A stretch of 64,000 nt of DNA. Origin: Spiroplasma endosymbiont of Polydrusus cervinus (GTDB taxonomy: Bacteria > Bacillota_I > Bacilli_A > Mycoplasmatales > Mycoplasmataceae). The notes beneath the pieces were generated by a model. That model had not been told where the DNA came from. It made no database searches and saw only the letters and a program-made list of their open reading frames with translations. Location of the stretch: the NCBI RefSeq assembly GCF_964019755.1, contig NZ_OZ026469.1, positions 124,001-188,000 of the forward strand, in the 5' to 3' direction. The position numbers and the translations under genes were made by a program. This document shows, in pieces, positions 11,523 through 21,597 of the stretch. Every line of letters begins with the position of its first letter. Within the stretch, counting starts at the first letter, position 1.

Positions 11523-12626
11523 TTGGAACGATACCCAAAAAGTAGACATAAAATAAAAAACATTTGGTATTAATATTCTACACGATATGTTTGTTTAAAA
11601 TTCATTCATTTATGAATTAAATTAATCATATCGTGTTTTGTTTTGATAAATAGTTTCTTTCTTTAAAATTGAATGAAAACTTTCTATAACTGCATTATCT
11701 AAAGGAGTACCTTTTCTTGACATTGATATACGTATTCCAAGATTTTCACAAAATTTATTATATTTAGTGGTTCTATATTGAATTCCTTGATCAGAATGTA
11801 ATATTAAACCATTTAATTTTTTATTTTTTACAGCTTTTAAAAGAGTATTCATTACTAGCTCTGTATTGTTTTTAAAACTAATTTCATATGCAATAATTCT
11901 TTTATCATATAAATCAATAATAGTACTTAAATAAAGAAAATATTTTTGTTTATAAATTTTAATATAAGTAATATCAGTAACTCATTTTTGATTAATTTTT
12001 TCAGCTCTAAAATTTCTTTGTAATAAATTATATTTAGCATCTAATAAATTTTCATAACTACGATCAGTATTTTTTCTGTGAATATATTTTACTCAATTAG
12101 CTCTAATATTATAATTTTTAATTAATTTTAATAATTTTTTATGATTAATAATTCATCTAACTTCCTTCTCAATAGCAATTTTTAGTCTCCTATACCCGTA
12201 ACATTTCTTTTTTTTCAAAAATTTTTTAATACTATTTATTTCTTTAAAATCATTTTTATTATTAAATCTTTGTTTATAATAATTAGCAAGATTAACATTA
12301 AGAATTTTACATAATACTTTTATTGAGTATTTATTTTTATATAAATTAATAAAATTTATTTTATATTTTGTTGTTGTCTTGAGAAGGAAAGAAACTTTTT
12401 TAGAATTTCATTTTCTAATCTTAAATATTCAAGCTCACTATAATTTTCCTTATGAATTTTTCTTTCAAAATTTAAATTTTTATTTTTATTTTTATAAAGT
12501 CACTGACTAATAGTATTGCGAGAAATATTATATTTTTCAGCTAAATAACTATAACTACATCCTTCTTTTAGATGTTCATTAACAATTTTAATAATTAATT
12601 CTTTACTTCTATGAATTTTTTTCCAT
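11523..12626 (-). mobile_element. IS3-family element (second type), 5-prime truncated
   Basis: The outer end at 11523 reads TGGAACGATACCCAAAAAGT and recurs at 35634. The transposase genes lie on the minus strand. The opposite end is missing: at 12627 the sequence passes straight into an 80 bp palindrome made of IS30 left tips. An 11 bp deletion near 11644, compared with the fragment at 35634-35832, alters the end of orfB. Confidence 0.75.
11622..12625 (-). pseudogene. IS3-family transposase orfA/orfB, truncated
   Basis: orfA (about 12342-12625) has a helix-turn-helix (YSYLAEKYNISRNTISQWLY) and lacks its start. It joins orfB through the A6G heptamer CTAAAAAAG, the usual IS3 site for programmed -1 frameshifting. 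orfB carries the DDE set: WVTDITYI, ILHSDQGIQY and NAVIESFHSILKKE, with LDxAKY-type IS150-group features. The orfB tail is shifted by the 11 bp deletion and ends early (NKTRYD). Two defects, no N-terminus and an altered C-terminus, make activity unlikely. Confidence 0.82.
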
Positions 12627-12706
12627 TGTAAATTGTAAATACTAAATCATAAAAAGTTAACTAAATCAATAGTTAACTTTTTATGATTTAGTATTTACAA
12701 TTTACA
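12627..12706. repeat. 80 bp palindrome of two IS30 left tips
   Basis: Two 36 bp arms (TGTAAATTGTAAATACT... and its complement) around an 8 nt loop. The arms match perfectly. Both carry a T where every other left tip in the window has C (ATACTAAA versus ATACCAAA), so the change is shared by the two arms. It sits at the point where the IS3 element at 11523 breaks off. Confidence 0.8.
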
Positions 12707-12862
12707 CTTAAATATTTTAATAATTTATATATTCGTACTTAATAATTTATATTCTTAATTAATATGAGATTATTTTATCATTCCTAAATATTTTTGTTAA
12801 GACTGCTCTAATTTTTGGCCCCAAAATAAAAAATGTTTCAAAAACAGTTTTTATCGTAGTAG
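12707..12862. other. AT-rich intergenic stretch downstream of ffh
   Basis: No gene is visible. The stretch lies 3-prime of ffh (minus strand). A segment with GGCCCCAAAATAAAAAATG is seen near 12820 but no convincing hairpin terminator. Confidence 0.4.
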
Positions 12863-14221
12863 TTAATTAAAGCCCATTCCGCTTAAACCACCCATCCCAG
12901 GAATATTTGGCATTCGCCCAGATTTAATTTGACGAGCAATTTCATCAACTTGTTTTTTTGTTTTTTCAAATTGATTAATTAATTCATTATATTCTTTCTC
13001 AGTTCGCCCTGATCCTTTTACAATGCGGTTTTTACGAGATAAATGCTTTAAGAGGCGGGGTTCGCGCCGTTCTTTCACAGTCATTGAAGATAGTAATACT
13101 TCAGTTACTTTTAATTTGCGTTCAGCATCAGCAATCTTTTCATCACTTAACTTTGGCATTCCGGGTAGTAATTTCATAACCCCCCCCATTTTCCCCATTT
13201 TTGAAATTTGGTGCATTTGGTTTAACAAGTCTTGCATATCAAACTGCCCCATCATCATCCGGTTCATTGTTTTTTTCATATCGCGTTCATCTAAAACGTC
13301 TTTTGCTTTTTCAACTAAGGTTTGAACATCACCCATTCCAAGAATCCGGTCCGCCATTCTATCAGGATAAAAGATTTGTAAATTGCTCATTCCTTCACCA
13401 GTTCCAATAAAAGTAATTGGTAATTTCGTTAAATGCGTAATTGATAAGGCTGCCCCCCCCCGAGCATCACCATCTAACTTCGTTACAATTACGCCGGTTA
13501 ATTTTAATAGCTGGTTAAATTCAGTTGTAATATTAATAATGTCTTGTCCAGTCATTCCATCAACAACTAATAAGATTTCATCGGGAGTAATATGATTTTT
13601 AATTTCTTTTAATTCTTGCATTAATTCAGCATCAATATGTAAGCGCCCAGCAGTATCAATTAAAATAACATCGTTTTTCTTTGCTTTGCCATATGCAATT
13701 GCTTCTTGTGCCGTAGCAATGGGATTTTGAGTTCCCTGTTCAAAAACTTCAATATTTAAATTTTTTCCAATAGTTTTTAACTGGTCAATCGCCGCTGGCC
13801 GGTAAATATCACAAGCAACTAATAACGGTTTTTTATGATATTTCTTTTCCACTAACTTCGCAATTTTTCCAGTTGTTGTTGTTTTCCCACTTCCTTGTAA
13901 TCCAACCATCATTACAATTGTTGGTTTTGAAGCAAAAGATAATTCTTTCGTGGTTTTCCCAAAAATATTAACTAATTCTTCATGCACAATTTTAACCATC
14001 ATCTGTGATGCATTTAATCCGTCTAAAATATATTCCCCACGAGTTTTAGCTTCAACAGCTTTAATAAAATCTTTCACAACTTCATTATTAACATCCGCTT
14101 CTAACAACGCTAAGCGAATTTCACGCATTGTTTCAGTAATAGCATCGGTTGTTAAAGTTGATTTTTTCATATTTTTCTCGATTGATTTCTTCAATCGATT
14201 TGCTAAAAAATCTCCAATCAT
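12863..14221 (-). CDS. ffh: Signal recognition particle protein Ffh
   Basis: GTPase subunit of SRP; binds signal peptides and 4.5S RNA and docks with FtsY. 452 aa, full length. The N domain (residues 1-95) is followed by the G domain with P-loop GLQGSGKTTTT (107-117), VACDIYRPAAIDQL, DTAGRLHID and TKLDGDARGG. The C-terminal M domain is methionine-rich (MNRMMMGQFDMQDLLNQM) and ends with GRMPNIPGMGGLSGMGFN. No TGA codon is needed. AAAGGAG is 6 nt before the ATG. The gene starts 19 bp from a 189 bp palindrome whose outer tip reads TTTTACAGTATACA toward it. Confidence 0.97.
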   Translation of the reverse strand: MIGDFLANRLKKSIEKNMKKSTLTTDAITETMREIRLALLEADVNNEVVKDFIKAVEAKTRGEYILDGLNASQMMVKIVHEELVNIFGKTTKELSFASKPTIVMMVGLQGSGKTTTTGKIAKLVEKKYHKKPLLVACDIYRPAAIDQLKTIGKNLNIEVFEQGTQNPIATAQEAIAYGKAKKNDVILIDTAGRLHIDAELMQELKEIKNHITPDEILLVVDGMTGQDIINITTEFNQLLKLTGVIVTKLDGDARGGAALSITHLTKLPITFIGTGEGMSNLQIFYPDRMADRILGMGDVQTLVEKAKDVLDERDMKKTMNRMMMGQFDMQDLLNQMHQISKMGKMGGVMKLLPGMPKLSDEKIADAERKLKVTEVLLSSMTVKERREPRLLKHLSRKNRIVKGSGRTEKEYNELINQFEKTKKQVDEIARQIKSGRMPNIPGMGGLSGMGFN

Positions 14222-14240
14222 ATCTTTTTCTCCTTTATTT

Positions 14241-14429
14241 TGTATACTGTAAAACTAAATCATAAAAAGTTAATAAAATTATAACAAATTAAAAATAAAA
14301 AACAATAATCACAAAAAATATTAAATTAAAAATGCCATTTTTAATTTAATATTTTTTGTGATTATTGTTTTTTATTTTTAATTTGTTATAATTTTATTAA
14401 CTTTTTATGATTTAGTTTTACAGTATACA
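14241..14429. repeat. 189 bp perfect palindrome (IS30 right ends), MITE-like
   Basis: Two 93 bp arms, each equal to the IS30 right end, separated by only 3 nt (GCC). I find no mismatch between the arms. It holds no gene. It lies exactly between the divergent starts of ffh (19 bp away) and the gene at 14487 (57 bp away), so both genes have the same outward tip in front of them. It could be a non-autonomous element mobilised by the IS30 transposase, a bidirectional promoter, or both. Confidence 0.85.
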
Positions 14430-14486
14430 AAATAAAGGATATAATTAATATATAGTTCTAAATTTGGTTTGAAGTGGGTGCTTATA

Positions 14487-16268
14487 ATGCGAAGTGATGA
14501 TATTAAAATTTTAAAAATTAAACCAATTAAAAGAAGTGTTCTTAAAGACCAAAATAATGATCAACAAGACCTTTTTTTAAGCAATAAAAAAGCAACTTTT
14601 TTGCAAAATGAAAATAGTCATTTTTTTAAAAATAATTATTATTCATCATTTGCTTTGCCTCAAAATCAAATTGCTGACCAAAATAATGATTTAAATGCTG
14701 TAATACAACAAGCTCGTAACATAACTTTAAATTTAGATAATCCTGATGCTTTAAATATTTTACATAATCAAACGGAGAAATTAAAACAAGAAAAGATAAA
14801 TTTTCATCAGCGCTTAAATAAGATTAAATCAACTTTTGATGAAAAAGATCCTTTGTATAATGAAAAATATTTGCATGAACCCCCAGTAATAATAAAAAAG
14901 ATTAATTTAATAAATTTTAATAATAAGAATAATACTGTTGTTGGGAATGACCCTGCGGAAAAAAAAATTGAACGAGTAGTTTTGGAAGAACAAGCTCGTG
15001 CTGTTGCTCAGAAAATAATGCAAAAGGATCAGCAAAAAAAGAGTCAGTCATTAACTAATCCTGTTGATAATAATCAAAGAAGAGCATCAAAGCCTCTTTT
15101 TCCAAAACATTTGTCTAATTTTTCTTCATCAAAAGCAACACAAAAAAAAGATGTTTTTTTTACCCAGAGTTATAATAAGCCCCCCTTACCAAAAGCAATT
15201 ATTTTGCCAAAAGAAGAAGATAAAATATCATCTAAGTTATTAAAAGGGGCAGGTGAATTAAATCAAGATAATAGTTTTGCTGTTACGGGGAAAGAAATGT
15301 TAAAAGCAAAGCAAGACATTAATTTTCTTATGCCTTCAGAACAAAATAGACAATTGTATGATGAGACTGAGACAATGGAATGAGATATCACAAAGCGTCC
15401 CAATTTAGGTGTAGAGCAGACAACTAATAAATATTATCATCAGGAAGAAAAGAAACCCCAACAAGCAGAAACTTTCCAAATGTTACAAGGAAAGGAAAAT
15501 TATCAAAAAGAAATTCTGCGAGCAGTAGAACTTGAAGAAATAGATGGAACTTATCAGATTGATAATTTTTATGCGAAGTTATTTAATTCTAATATTAATG
15601 AACATGCATTAAACCAAAAAGGAAAAATTAAAACTAAGAAAATTAGGGGAAAAAAGAAAAAACAGCTTAATCCTAATGAGGAAAAGTTAGCAAAGAAACA
15701 AGCAAAATTTTCTGTGCAAGCAACAACAATATTTAATAATAATTATCAAGTTCAACAATTATCAAATGGTCGCCAGCGAATTACTAAAATTAATAAAAAT
15801 AACATTATTAAGTGACGATATCCAATTATTTTAGCCGCCCGTTTGATGGCGATTATTGGTTTAATTGCATTATGCAGTACTTTTTTATTATTTAATAATT
15901 GAGTTAATAATTCAGCATTAGATTTATATAATTTTATTGAAGTTAATTTTGGGAAACTTGATTTTATTGCTGTTAAGCACCATTATTTTTTCATAAATCG
16001 AATTTTTATGTTAACTTTAATTGGCATTTATGCGGTGATTGGTATTTTTCCATTTTGTTTGGTATCGAATTTTAAGATGCAACTTTATTGCTTTTTACCA
16101 TTAAATTTAATATTTTTGTGTGGGGTGATTGGTATCGCTTTATATGGGTATTTTTTTATGAATATTAACTTTAATTGAATTAACAATATTCTGCAAATTA
16201 TTAGTTATAGTTTTTTACTGTTAGCAAATCTTTTAATGGTGATCGGAATTTTTAGTTGTATACTGTAA
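14487..16268 (+). CDS. Unknown large low-complexity protein with C-terminal membrane domain
   Basis: Not recognised. About 593 aa if started at ATG 14487 (AAGTGGGTG may serve as ribosome binding site; in-frame TTG 14469 and GTG 14478 are alternatives). Residues 1-430 are hydrophilic, rich in N, Q, K and E and probably disordered, with no signal peptide. The last 150 residues hold four hydrophobic segments (ILAARLMAIIGLIAL, FMLTLIGIYAVIGIF, FCGVIG-type stretch, SYSFLLLANLLMVIGI). Two TGA codons are Trp. The IS30 right tip starts at 16257 and supplies the last residues (CIL) and the TAA, so the native C-terminus is lost. Architecture resembles the protein at 37654 in reverse order, without evident similarity. 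Confidence 0.75.
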
Positions 16269-16761
16269 AACTAAATGATAAAAAGTTAATAAAATTATAA
16301 AAAATTAAAAATAAAAAACAATAATCACAAAAAATAGTAAATTAAAAATATTGTTTTTAATATTTATTTTTAAAATTATAAAATTAAATACAACAAAAAA
16401 TAAATTTTACTAATCTTAACAAATACTAATTTAATTTAAAAAAATTTTTTTAAAATATTGTCTTGATGTAAAATTTTCCAAGCAAGGTCTAACTGTGGTA
16501 TTTAATATATCTAAAATAGATTTTAATCTACTACGAATATTAATTAATGGCTCATTTTGACCCAATCAACGCCTTATATCTCTATTTATTCTTTCTACTA
16601 ATGCTTTCTGGCGAAGTTTACCAGGATCACAAAAATAAACTCTTATTTTAAAATGTTTTTCTATTGTTTTTCATCTATAAAATTCTTTTCCTATATCGGT
16701 TAAAATACAACTAAATTTACTAATACCAATTTATTTAATCATTTTCATTAAAATTGTTAAT
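16257..16761 (-). mobile_element. IS30-family fragment, right half
   Basis: Right tip at 16257 running inward to the middle of the transposase gene (LTD-region complement near 16700). Interrupted at 16762 by an IS3 element; the N-terminal part of an IS30 transposase and a left tip reappear at 19225-19751. Part of the middle is missing, so these are either one element with a deletion or two fragments. Confidence 0.75.
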
Positions 16762-17947
16762 TAGACTGCACCCTGTTTAGTAAGTATTAATAAAAAGGTT
16801 TACAAACTTTCATTTATTATATATTTTTCTTTTTGGTTTGAATATCATTTATTTAATTTTTTAACATCATTAATATATTCATTATGAGATTTATAATTTT
16901 TATTATGGATTGTTCCTTTTTTAAGTAATGAATGAAAACTCTCAATAATAATGTTGTCTGCACAATGATAATTTTTACCCATTGAAATTATAATTTTGTT
17001 ATCTAAACATTTACTATTGTAATCTTTAGATGTATATTGATATCCGTGATCTGAATGAATTATTATTTTATTTAAATCTTTTTTTATTTTTTTAATTTTA
17101 TTAATTGCATCATTTAAATTATCAATTACAAGTTTGTTATTATTAAATTTTGATCATTTTACATCAATAATTTCTTTAGTATATCCATCAAGTATTGTTG
17201 ATTGATAATGTTTTTTACCATTTCAAATTAAATAAGTTACATCAGTAAATAAAATTGAAAATCTTTCTTTAATATCATTAAAATTACGATTTACTAAATC
17301 AGGATATTTAATTATATTTTTATTTCTATTTTGTTTTATTAATATTTTTCTACGCATACGCTTTACATATTCAGCTTGAATATTATTTTCTTTCATAATT
17401 CGCAATACTTTCTTAGCATTATAAACAATGCCATAATCTTCTTTTAAATATTTGGTAATTCGACGATAACCAAATTGTTTTAAATTTTCTTCATAGACTT
17501 TTACAATATTTTTTAATGATTCGCTATCCTTACCATTACTTGAATAATTTTTATATTTATCTCAATAACTACGCTTTAAATCTGTTATATCAAGTAATAA
17601 ATTTAGTGGATATTTATTAATGTTTTCTTTGATAAAAGATACAATTTTTCTTTTATTTAATTGTAAAAGTCATGAAGCTTTTTTAGTAATTCATACCTAA
17701 CTTTGTAATAGTTTAAATCTCTTTTTTCAAATGATTCTTTTGGACCTTTATTGGTGTTTAAAATTCCTTTCTTAAAATTTTCATACCATGAAGCAACAGT
17801 TTTTTTATTAATTTGATATTTTTTTGCAATAAAACTTATACTATTATTTTTAACCTCTTGTACTATCATTTTTCGAAAATATGCTGTATATTTATTAAAT
17901 TTTTGTCCTTTTCTTGCCATATAAAAATGCACCTTCTTTAAAAAAAG
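16762..17947 (-). mobile_element. IS3-family element (TAGACTGCACCC type), copy A
   Basis: Left end TAGACTGCACCCTGTTTAGT at 16762. The right end is missing because copy B is inserted 30-40 bp before it. The remainder of the right end (AGCAAAGACTTT...GGGTGCAGTCTA) reappears after copy B at 19176-19224. The flanks AAG on each side of copy B look like a 3 bp target duplication, as expected for IS3 elements. Confidence 0.85.
16818..17932 (-). CDS. IS3-family transposase orfA-orfB, copy A
   Basis: orfA at 17657-17932 (real start probably MARKGQKFNKY, 12 nt inside) has a helix-turn-helix, IAKKYQINKKTVASWYENF. orfB follows in the -1 frame from the A6G heptamer in CTAAAAAAGCTTC. It reads through to NESL near 16818 with DDE motifs LFTDVTYLIW, IIHSDHGYQY and NIIIESFHSLLKK. 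TGA is Trp in several places. Both frames look open in this copy, so the protein may still be made, although the element has lost its right end. Confidence 0.8.
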
Positions 17948-19175
17948 TAGACTGCACCCTGTTTAGTAAGTATTAATAAAAAGGTTTACAAACTTTCATT
18001 TATTATATATTTTTCTTTTTGGTTTGAATATCATTTATTTCATTTTTTAACATCATTAATATATTCATTATGAGATTTATAATTTTTATTATGGATTGTT
18101 CCTTTTTTAAGTAATGAATGAAAACTTTCAATAATAATGTTGTCTGCACAATGATAATTTTTACCCATTGAAATTATAATTTTGTTATCTAAACATTTAC
18201 TATTGTAATCTTTAGATGTATATTGATATTCGTGATCTGAATGAATTATTATTTTATTTAAATCTTTTTTTATTTTTTTAATTTTATTAATTGCATCATT
18301 TAAATTATCAATTACAAGTTTGTTATTATTAAATTTTGATCATTTTACATCAATAATTTTTTTAGTATATCCATCAAGTATTGTTGATTGATAATGTTTT
18401 TTACCATTTCAAATTAAATAAGTTACATCAGTAAATAAAATTGAAAATCTTTCTTTAATATCATTAAAATTACGATTTACTAAATCAGGATATTTAATTA
18501 TATTTTTATTTCTATTTTGTTTTATTAATATTTTTCTACGCATACGCTTTACATATTCAGCTTGAATATTATTTTCTTTCATAATTCGCAATACTTTCTT
18601 AGCATTATAAACAATGCCATAATCTTCTTTTAAATATTTGGTAATTCGACGATAACCAAATTGTTTTAAATTTTCTTCATAGACTTTTACAATATTTTTT
18701 AATGATTCGCTATCCTTACCATTATTTGAATAATTTTTATATTTATCTCAATAACTACGCTTTAAATCTGTTATATCAAGTAATAAATTTAGTGGATATT
18801 TATTAATGTTTTCTTTGATAAAAGATACAATTTTTCTTTTATTTAATTGTAAAAGTCATGAAGCTTTTTTAGTAATTCATACCTAATTTTGTAATAGTTT
18901 AAATCTCTTTTTTCAAATGATTCTTTTGGACCTTTATTGGTGTTTAAAATTCCTTTCTTAAAATTTTCATACCATGAAGCAACAGTTTTTTATTAATTTG
19001 ATATTTTTTTGCAATAAAACTTATACTATTATTTTTAACCTCGTGTACTATCATTTTTCGAAAATATGCTGTATATTTATTAAATTTTTGTCCTTTTCTT
19101 GCCATATAAAAATGCACCTCCTTTAAAGTTTAGCAAAGACTTTTTTTCTTTACTTACTCTTTTGGGTGCAGTCTA
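17948..19175 (-). mobile_element. IS3-family element (TAGACTGCACCC type), copy B, nested in copy A
   Basis: Complete ends: TAGACTGCACCC at 17948 and GGGTGCAGTCTA ending 19175. The insertion point is inside the right terminal 50 bp of copy A. The orfA of this copy has lost one base in a T run (near 18986), so orfA is frameshifted; orfB appears open. Confidence 0.88.
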
Positions 19176-19224
19176 AAGTTAGCAAAGACTTTTTTTCTTT
19201 ACTTACTTTTTTGGGTGCAGTCTA
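19176..19224. repeat. Right-end remnant of IS3 copy A
   Basis: AAG then AGCAAAGACTTTT...GGGTGCAGTCTA: the last 49 bp of copy A displaced by copy B. Similar doubled right ends follow three other copies (31397-31445, 37063-37118, 59785-59836). Confidence 0.8.
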
Positions 19225-19751
19225 GTGAGTCTATAAAAAAATTCATTATCTTTTAATTTTTCCAAATTTACTCTTTCATTAAAATCTAATCTTTCATATT
19301 TTTTCATACTTTACCTCCTAAAATATTTAAAATGCTATAATTATTGTACATAAATTATAACATTTTAAATATTTTAGGAGTAATCGGATTAACAGCAACA
19401 AGTACAACATCATTAATTAGTTGCGAAAAACCAAATAATAGTGAAAACGGGGGGGTAATAAACCAGAACCCAAACCACAACAACCACCAGTTGGAAGTAA
19501 TTGAAAGTTAATTGAAGATTGTAAATTAGGCGGGATAATTTATTCTTTATTTTTTAATTTCAATATCATTTGCAATCTTATTGACAGTATTAATAACAAT
19601 ATCTTTACCATGCTTTTTACTAACGACCGCAAAATTAAATATTGCTTTATTTGCATAATTTCAACCTCCTATAATTAATTTAAAAATTAACTTAAAAAAA
19701 GTTAACTAAATTAATAGTTAACTTTTTATGATTTGGTATTTACAATTTACA
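19225..19751 (-). mobile_element. IS30-family fragment, left half with leader fragment and small ORF
   Basis: On the minus strand: left tip (19751), small ORF start (ATG at 19656, frameshifted), inverted repeat, and the first 27 or so codons of the transposase (MKKYERLDFNERVNLEKL). On the plus strand 19365-19509 encodes the lipoprotein-leader fragment ILGVIGLTATSTTSLISC, with a run of seven G after GAAAAC that shifts the frame. Confidence 0.75.
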
Positions 19752-19840
19752 CACTTTAAATAAAAAATTACATTTCTACTTGCTTTTAATTTAAAAATTA
19801 GTTACTATTTTATAGTATATAGATATAAAGGAGTGAAATT

Positions 19841-20038
19841 ATGGCAAGAAAATGTGAAATTACTGGTAAAAGAGCTTTATCAGGAAATAAAAGATCACAC
19901 GCTTTAAACGCAACCCATCGTAAATGAAATGTTAATTTACAAAAAGTAAAGATTGTTGTTGATGGTGAAGTTAAAACATTACGTGTTGCAACAAGAACTT
20001 TAAAAACATTAAAGCGTAAAGGTCAAATTGCGAAATAA
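19841..20038 (+). CDS. rpmB: 50S ribosomal protein L28
   Basis: 65 aa, normal for bacterial L28. Starts [16 protein letters not shown], matching the conserved beginning (the C of the usual zinc-type pattern is retained once), followed by [19 protein letters not shown] with TGA as Trp, and ends [20 protein letters not shown] is 7 nt before the ATG. A TATAGTATA motif upstream near 19812 is a possible -10 box. The gene stands alone, about 90 bp downstream of an IS30 left tip and just before a tRNA. Confidence 0.96.
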
Positions 20039-20104
20039 ATAAAGCTCACAGAAACAATTAAGACATAATAAAAAAGTAAGGATAAAATTAAAAAGATACA
20101 AAAT

Positions 20105-20189
20105 GCCCATGTGGCGGAATAGGCAGACGCAGTAGACTCAAAATCTACCGAAGAAATTCGTATCGGTTCGAGTCCGATCATGGGCACCA
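20105..20189 (+). tRNA. tRNA-Leu (CAA)
   Basis: 85 nt with encoded CCA. The acceptor arm GCCCATG pairs with CATGGGC before ACCA. The anticodon stem GTAGA/TCTAC encloses loop CTCAAAA, so the anticodon is CAA (codon TTG). The variable arm is long (class II), as expected for leucine, and GGTTCGAGTCC forms the T arm. It lies 66 nt after rpmB and may share its transcript. Confidence 0.95.
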
Positions 20190-20207
20190 TTTTAAGAGAA
20201 AAAAATA

Positions 20208-20428
20208 ATGATTTGGTATTTACAATTTACAAAATTGTTAATACAATACTTGCCTTTTTACTAAATAAAATATGTAAATTGTAAATACCAAATCATAAAA
20301 AGTTAACTATTAATTTAGTTAACTTTTTTAAGTTAATTTTTAAGTTAATTATAGGGGGTTGAAATTATGCAAATAAAGAAATATTTAATTTTGCGGTCGT
20401 TAGTGAAAAAGTATGGTAAAGATATTGT
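20208..20428. mobile_element. IS30 left-tip scraps
   Basis: 20208-20231 is an inward-facing left tip (complement of TGTAAATTGTAAATACCAAA). After 41 unrelated bases, 20273-20428 is another left end with the start of the small ORF (MQIKKYLILRSLVKKYG, ATG at 20367). That ORF is cut after 26 codons by an IS3 scrap. Confidence 0.7.
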
Positions 20429-21177
20429 AATTAATACTTACTAAACAGGGTGCAGTCTATATCATTAAAATTACGATTTACTAAATCAGGATATTTAATT
20501 ATATTTTTATTTCTATTTTGTTTTATTAATATTTTTCTACGCATACGCTTTACATATTCAGCTTGAATATTATTTTCTTTCATAATTCGCAATACTTTCT
20601 TAGCATTATAAACAATGCCATAATCTTCTTTTAAATATTTGGTAATTCGACAATAATCAAATTGTTTTAAATTTTCTTCATAGACTTTTACAATATTTTT
20701 TAATGATTCGCTATCCTTACCATTACTTGAATAATTTTTATATTTATCTCAATAACTACGCTTTAAATCTGTTATATCAAGTAATAAATTTAGTGGATAT
20801 TTATTAATGTTTTCTTTGATAAAAGATACAATTTTTCTTTTATTTAATTGTAAAAGTCATGAAGCTTTTTTAGTAATTCATACCTAACTTTGTAATAGTT
20901 TAAATCTCTTTTTTCAAATGATTCTTTTGGACCTTTATTGGTGTTTAAAATTCCTTTCTTAAAATTTTCATACTATGAAGCAACAGTTTTTTTATTAATT
21001 TGATATTTTTTTGCAATAAAACTTATACTATTATTTTTAACCTCTTATACTATCATTTTTCGAAAATATGCTGTATATTTATTAAATTTTTGTCCTTTTC
21101 TTGCCATATAAAAATGCACCTCCTTTAAAGTTTAGCAAAGACTTTTTTTCTTTACTTACTCTTTTGGGTGCAGTCTA
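20429..21177 (-). mobile_element. IS3-family element, copy C, rearranged remnant
   Basis: Right end complete (GGGTGCAGTCTA, 21177), orfA and the first half of orfB present, then an abrupt end at about 20459. Joined there is the element left end in inverted orientation (20429-20458, complement of TAGACTGCACCCTGTTTA). orfA has point changes relative to intact copies, including TAC to TAT in the complement of CTATGAAGC. Not functional. Confidence 0.78.
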
Positions 21178-21250
21178 TTTAATAACCAACAACAACACTA
21201 TCAAAAAAAAGAAAAATATTTATTACCAAGAAAGAAAAAAATTTAACAAA
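21178..21250 (+). pseudogene. 3-prime end of a plectrovirus-like gene
   Basis: About 22 codons (NNQQQHYQKKEKYLLPRKKK) ending in TAA just upstream of the small membrane gene. Cut on the left by IS3 copy C. A basic tail of this sort before a small membrane gene suggests SpV1-like DNA; the parent gene cannot be named. Confidence 0.4.
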
Positions 21251-21285
21251 ATAAAAATTTTTAAATAACAAAGGAGGACGAAAAT

Positions 21286-21525
21286 ATGAAAGCAAACACA
21301 GTAAATTTAAGTGGAATAATTGATGTTGCCATAATGTGAACTAATATTGTTTTGGGAGTAATTCTGACATTGGAAGTTATATTTGCAGGTTGAAAATTAA
21401 TTATTATTTTAATTTCAATAATGCGAAATACCGATAACCCAGAGGCAAGAGCAAATGATTTGGGCGCTTTAAAATGACCAATTATAGTAATTATTGCTTC
21501 GTTGGTAGTAATTGCCCATAATTAA
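21286..21525 (+). CDS. Small two-span membrane protein, plectrovirus-like
   Basis: 79 aa. Starts MKANTVNLSGIIDVAIM after a strong AGGAGG (7 nt). Two hydrophobic segments (IVLGVILTLEVIFAGW and WPIIVIIASLVVIAH) flank a polar loop RNTDNPEARANDLG. Three TGA codons are Trp. Size and layout resemble small coat or membrane proteins of Spiroplasma plectroviruses (SpV1 group), and the flanks are mobile debris, so this is likely a leftover of an integrated virus. The specific SpV1 ORF cannot be assigned from memory. The frame is intact, so it could still be expressed. An IS30 right tip follows at 21530. Confidence 0.6.
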
Positions 21526-21529
21526 TTTA

Positions 21530-21544
21530 ATTTTACAGTATACA
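21530..21544. repeat. Solo IS30 right tip
   Basis: TTTTACAGTATACA only, without the rest of the element, 53 bp before the ATG of the gene at 21598. A TATAAT lies between them at about 21554. Confidence 0.5.
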
Positions 21545-21597
21545 AAAATTGTTATAATAAATATAAATGATAAATTCATGGGAGGAGGACTTATTAA

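Noticed and set aside
13023-14252. Several plus-strand open frames opposite ffh
   Set aside because: All lie within the strongly conserved ffh coding sequence; they are shadows.
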